Part shown: positions 60,515 through 64,000 of the stretch, piece after piece
Position numbering within the stretch: the stretch's first letter is position 1
Layout: each line of letters opens with the position of its first letter
Assembly: GCF_902713425.1 (NCBI RefSeq)
Contig: NC_081211.1
Span: 11,998,264-12,062,263 of the forward strand
Direction of reading: 5' to 3'
Source of the DNA: Acipenser ruthenus
Lineage: Eukaryota; Chordata; Actinopteri; Acipenseriformes; Acipenseridae
DNA length: 64,000 nt
The notes under the pieces: model-generated
Databases searched by the model: none
Told to the model about the DNA's origin: nothing
Seen by the model: only the letters and a program-made list of their open reading frames with translations
Made by a program: the position numbers and the translations under genes

Positions 60515-61048
60515 AAAACTTTACAATGCATTAGTAAGACCTTACCTAGAATATTGTGATCAGTTCTGATCACCTCTCTACAAAAAGGATATTGCTGCTC
60601 TAGAAAGAGTGCAAAGAAGAGCAACCAGAAATATCCCAGGTTTAAAAGGCATGTTGTATGCAGACAGGCTAAAAGAACTGAATCTATTCAGTCTTGAACA
60701 AAAAAGACTACGCGGCGATCTGATTCAGACATTCAACATCCTAAAAGGTAGAGACAATGTCGACCCAGGGGACTTCTTTTTTGACATGAAAAAAGAAACA
60801 AGGACCAGCGGTCACAAATGGAGATTACATAAAGGGGCATTCAAAACAGAAAATAGGAGGCACTTTTTTACACAGAGAATTGTGAGGGTCTGGAACCAAC
60901 TCCCCAGTAATGTTGAAGCTGACACCCTGGGATCCTTCAAGAAGCTGCTTGATGAGAGTCTGGGATCAAGAAGCTACTAACTACCAAACGAGCAAGATGG
61001 GCTGAATGGCCTCCTCTCGTTTGGAAACTTTCTTATGTTCTTATGTTC
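60515..61048 (+). mobile_element. CR1-like LINE 3' fragment, unit 13
   Basis: Type B, 123-codon open tail with the I to R change near the end. Confidence 0.85.
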
Positions 61049-61465
61049 CTATATCCTATTGTGCTTGTTAAGCCATAGCGTGAATCTTGAAAACGTCTTG
61101 TTTGTTTAACAAAGCCAGCAGTCACTTTATTGATCACCCTGTGGATTAAACGCTATTGGAACACAGATGATTGTGTTGAAGATGTTAATAGACTTTCAAT
61201 GTACGCGTTGTAGAGCTAAGCGTTTGTTGAGGCAGTTTAAGCGCTGCACATTCAGGCAGCCGGTTGCAGTCTTTACCTGTTTCCTAGATGTTTGCCATTT
61301 GGTCTTACTCTGGAAGGAGTAGAAAAAAAAGCTAAACCATTTGTTGAGAACCGCATTTGGGAGAAAACTTAAGTGTTTCAAAATGCATTTGTAAAGTGCA
61401 TTTGTCTATTAGGTTGTTTATGGTGTGACAAAAAGAATGCTATCTCGAAAACGCAGCCCTGTCAA

Positions 61466-61538
61466 GCCGAAATAGCTCAGTTGGGAGAGCGTTAGACTGA
61501 AGATCTAAAGGTCCCTGGTTCGATCCCAGGTTTCGGCA
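61466..61538 (+). tRNA. tRNA-Phe-GAA: tRNA-Phe-GAA (unit 13)
   Basis: One change, G63 to A, replaces a T-G pair in the T-stem with T-A, so the stem is better paired than in the consensus. Confidence 0.95.
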
Positions 61539-61673
61539 AACACCAAGACATTTTGTTTTGTTTTGTATTATTTTGAACTAAAAACAGAGCACATTTTTTT
61601 CTTCATTGTAATTGGAGGAAATAACAACGTATTAGTGCCATTTTCTAATGTGATTAAGAAATTCAAAAAGCAT

Positions 61674-61705
61674 CGTCCCTGGGTGGGCTTGAACCACCAA
61701 CCTTC

Positions 61706-61741
<36 letters not shown>

Positions 61742-61747
61742 AGAGAC
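61674..61747 (-). tRNA. tRNA-Asn-GTT: tRNA-Asn-GTT (unit 13)
   Basis: Identical to the consensus. Confidence 0.96.
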
Positions 61748-61819
61748 CAACCTGCTCAACCTCTAAAGCATACGGGAGTGATTAGCAAGGCGAGATGCTG
61801 CAGAACCTGATCGAGGGAG

Positions 61820-61840
61820 CAGAACTCAGCAGAACTCAGC
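61820..61840 (+). repeat. 10-bp tandem duplication in unit 13
   Basis: AGAACTCAGC occurs twice in a row here and once in the other units; a private slippage event in the Asn-Ala spacer. Confidence 0.85.
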
Positions 61841-62309
61841 CGAACCTGAAACCACATCTAAGAAGAAAGCAACACGGGGCAGGAAAGTCTATGTAATCCA
61901 TTATGGCAGCACAACATACGTCATTTTGTTAGATAACACACTGGGGGTCCAACACAGCAGTGTGTGTAAATAGCTACAATGGAAACCAAATACTTACGGT
62001 TCAAATGGGAATCTTCATCAGATTTTAAGAACACATTTGACATACTTTACACTGCAAAGGAGGAAGGAAGGCAATGCAAATGAGGCGTGATCCATTGCTA
62101 AAAAAATACATTAAATCTCCCTTTGTGCTTCTCGGAAGACATACGACGGAGGGCGCACTGCACTTTTTCAGTTTGGGGAATGTTACAAATTAGCAGACTG
62201 TGCTTTAAAATACATATAGGGCGGGCTTCTCTGTTACAAAGAATTATCACACTTTGTATTTCTCTCCATGATGCATTGGGACAAAATACGTAGATTCATT
62301 AAAACTATT

Positions 62310-62347
62310 TGGAGAATGCGGGCATCGATTCCTCTACTTCTCGCTCC
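62310..62347 (-). pseudogene. tRNA-Ala 3' half relic (unit 13)
   Basis: B form with two extra changes that spoil the otherwise perfect T-stem. Confidence 0.83.
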
Positions 62348-62699
62348 TTGTATTGTGGCAGCGATTCTCATAGGCTACAATCGCTGCTTGATAAGAGCGA
62401 TTCAGATTGTTCAATTTATTTTTTTTTTTTTATTGGCAATGTAGTTGCCATTTGCAAATTCAAAAATAAATTGAACAATCAAAAATGATAATACTTGCTT
62501 TTGTATCACACGACAATCTTAAGGTATGCTTTAACGGCTAGGCTGTCTCAAGTTAGTTTGTATTGTTAATACCATACCTCTGTTTGATCGCTATACAATC
62601 AATATGTTGTGTAGGCTAAATTGTATAAATAAACGCCCAGAAACATTCAAATCCAAACACGTTAAAAGATGAAATAGTGTGGAATAGAAACAAAGAATT

Positions 62700-62771
62700 T
62701 GACCTCGACGTGATTTGAACACGTAACCTTCTGATCTGGAGTCAGAGGCGCTACCGTTGCGCCACGAAGTC
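62700..62771 (-). tRNA. tRNA-Trp-CCA: tRNA-Trp-CCA (unit 13)
   Basis: Type B consensus copy. Confidence 0.95.
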
Positions 62772-63391
62772 CTGGCAATTTTTGTACTTGTTATGGAATG
62801 CTAGAGTGCACAGCAAGCATGCCAAACGCATGGTAATGCCGACGCTCATACTAGGAAAACATTCATTATCACTAGCGTCATGGGAAACAGCCGTCAATAG
62901 GTGTTCGTAGCCAGCAGGGCTATGAAGCTGTCGGAAGTGTGTTTGATTCTCAGCTTTAAAAGTAAAGAAAACATAAAACAGTGCGATTTGCATTTATAAT
63001 GTTCATTAATTGAAACGTAGGCATAAACACAGTTGTACTGGCTGGGAATCGTTTCGGTTCAAATTCTTGGAAAGCAGCTATGCTGAGCAATATATCACCA
63101 ACGGGGGAAAGCTGGCAGTACTGAGTGACACAGAAGAAGGATTCTCTCAGCGCGTCTCCTCTGAATGCGCACTGGCACAAAGAGGCTTTGCTCATCTAAT
63201 GACGTGGCGGAATGCAATAATGTATTGGGTTAATTTATCAACAAAAGAAACATAAACAAAAGTGTATGTAATTATTTGTGAATAAACTGTCTTACTTATA
63301 CGATGGGACCAGGAACTTACATCCGCAATTTAATGATCGGCCAACCACAAAGAGACTTTGTCTTGACCAGTAATTTAAAAACATGCGGCAA

Positions 63392-63464
63392 TGGTTCTAC
63401 TGGGGATAGCACCCAGGGCCTTCTGCGTGTAAAGCAGACGTTATAATCACTACACTATGGAACC
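63392..63464 (-). pseudogene. tRNA-Val-TAC: tRNA-Val-TAC with altered T-loop (unit 13)
   Basis: Common T-loop change plus one private substitution at the D-stem 3' strand. Confidence 0.8.
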
Positions 63465-63983
63465 TAGGCAGGACTGTGTCGGTGCTCCTACATTATTGTC
63501 TACATGCATCTCAAATAATTACAATGTCATTTATCAGACCCTTCGGCGTTGTCTTTAAAAATTAAACTTCCCAGACCGAACGCAGGCTAACATTAAATCA
63601 ATGAATCTTAAATATTTTCTATAGCGCCCCATATGCGATTCACAAAATCTACTTAAAAACAAGACAATATCTCATTGTAAGCCTGGTCGAACAAAAGAAA
63701 TCTTCAGTGTAATTTTCAACAAAAAGTGCTTTCCACGATTTACGATGCTTTAGAGAGACGGAATATTGGAATTGGCAGCCGAGACTGGGGAATAAAACTG
63801 CCCGTGATCAAAGTGGGCAGAAAAGATGCATATTTTCCATAAGGTATTTTTGAGGAAAGAAAAAGGTTCTCTCTGATTTGCAACGTTTCTATGGTTCGGC
63901 CCGGCCACTGCCGTGTGTCTGGTTAAAACGATGAGTTCAGTATTTTTTTCTTCTGCTTGGTAATTCAGTCTTGAGGCAACTGT

Positions 63984-64000
63984 AGCAGAGTGGTGCAGCG
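63984..64000 (+). tRNA. tRNA-iMet-CAT: Initiator tRNA-Met-CAT, partial (unit 13)
   Basis: Only the first 17 nt lie in the window. C11 to T is present, as in unit 5. Confidence 0.8.

Larger units (their letters stand above)
60284..64000. repeat. tDNA array unit 13 (type B, cut by window end)
   Basis: The first 3717 bp of a type B unit; the window ends 17 nt into the Met gene, so the array continues to the right. It has a private 10-bp tandem duplication near 61820-61840. Confidence 0.95.

Noticed and set aside
1-64000. CRISPR-like regular repeats
   Set aside because: The period is over 4.5 kb, with tRNA genes and retroelement pieces in each unit; this is a eukaryotic tandem gene array.

Overview
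The window is a tandem array of a transfer-RNA gene cluster from a vertebrate nuclear genome, most likely a ray-finned fish. The fish call rests on vertebrate-type tRNA sequences (the initiator-Met gene matches the invariant vertebrate form), a CR1-like LINE 3' end of a kind common in fish, and a short insert with an L2/UnaL2-type 3' tail typical of ray-finned fishes. A non-teleost such as sturgeon, gar or bichir is possible but is only a guess.

Layout: thirteen head-to-tail units, the last cut by the window end, start at 1, 4777, 14381, 19024, 23665, 28238, 32815, 37395, 41975, 46554, 51130, 55706 and 60284. These phase points are arbitrary: position 1 of the window defines them. The period is 4776 bp in unit 1, about 4642 in units 3-4 and 4573-4580 in units 5-12. 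Unit 2 is longer (9604 bp) because it holds a Ty3/Gypsy LTR element. Every unit carries, in order: a CR1-like LINE 3' fragment (+), tRNA-Phe-GAA (+), tRNA-Asn-GTT (-), a gutted tRNA-Ala relic (-), tRNA-Trp-CCA (-), a tRNA-Val-TAC with an altered T-loop (-), and initiator tRNA-Met-CAT (+). The spacers show no credible protein-coding gene. The many small open frames repeat only because the units are copies of one another.

There are two unit subfamilies. Type A (units 1-4) has a 58-bp tandem duplication, a degenerate Trp gene and an Ala relic that lost its anticodon arm. Type B (units 6-13) has one copy of the 58-bp block, an intact Trp gene and an Ala relic that lost its 5' half. Unit 5 is a hybrid, A-like on the left and B-like on the right. 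Units 1 and 2 also share a 134-bp insert inside the LINE fragment. Lesions in initiator-Met are private and numerous in units 1-5 and nearly absent in 6-12, as if the left side lies nearer an array edge where homogenisation is weaker.

Together the array should supply Phe, Asn, Trp and initiator-Met tRNAs in many copies through RNA polymerase III, using internal A/B boxes and T-run terminators. The Val and Ala members look dead by standard rules but are carried along by concerted evolution. The only protein-coding material of substance belongs to the LTR element in unit 2, a young fossil with nearly identical LTRs and about one break in its coding region.
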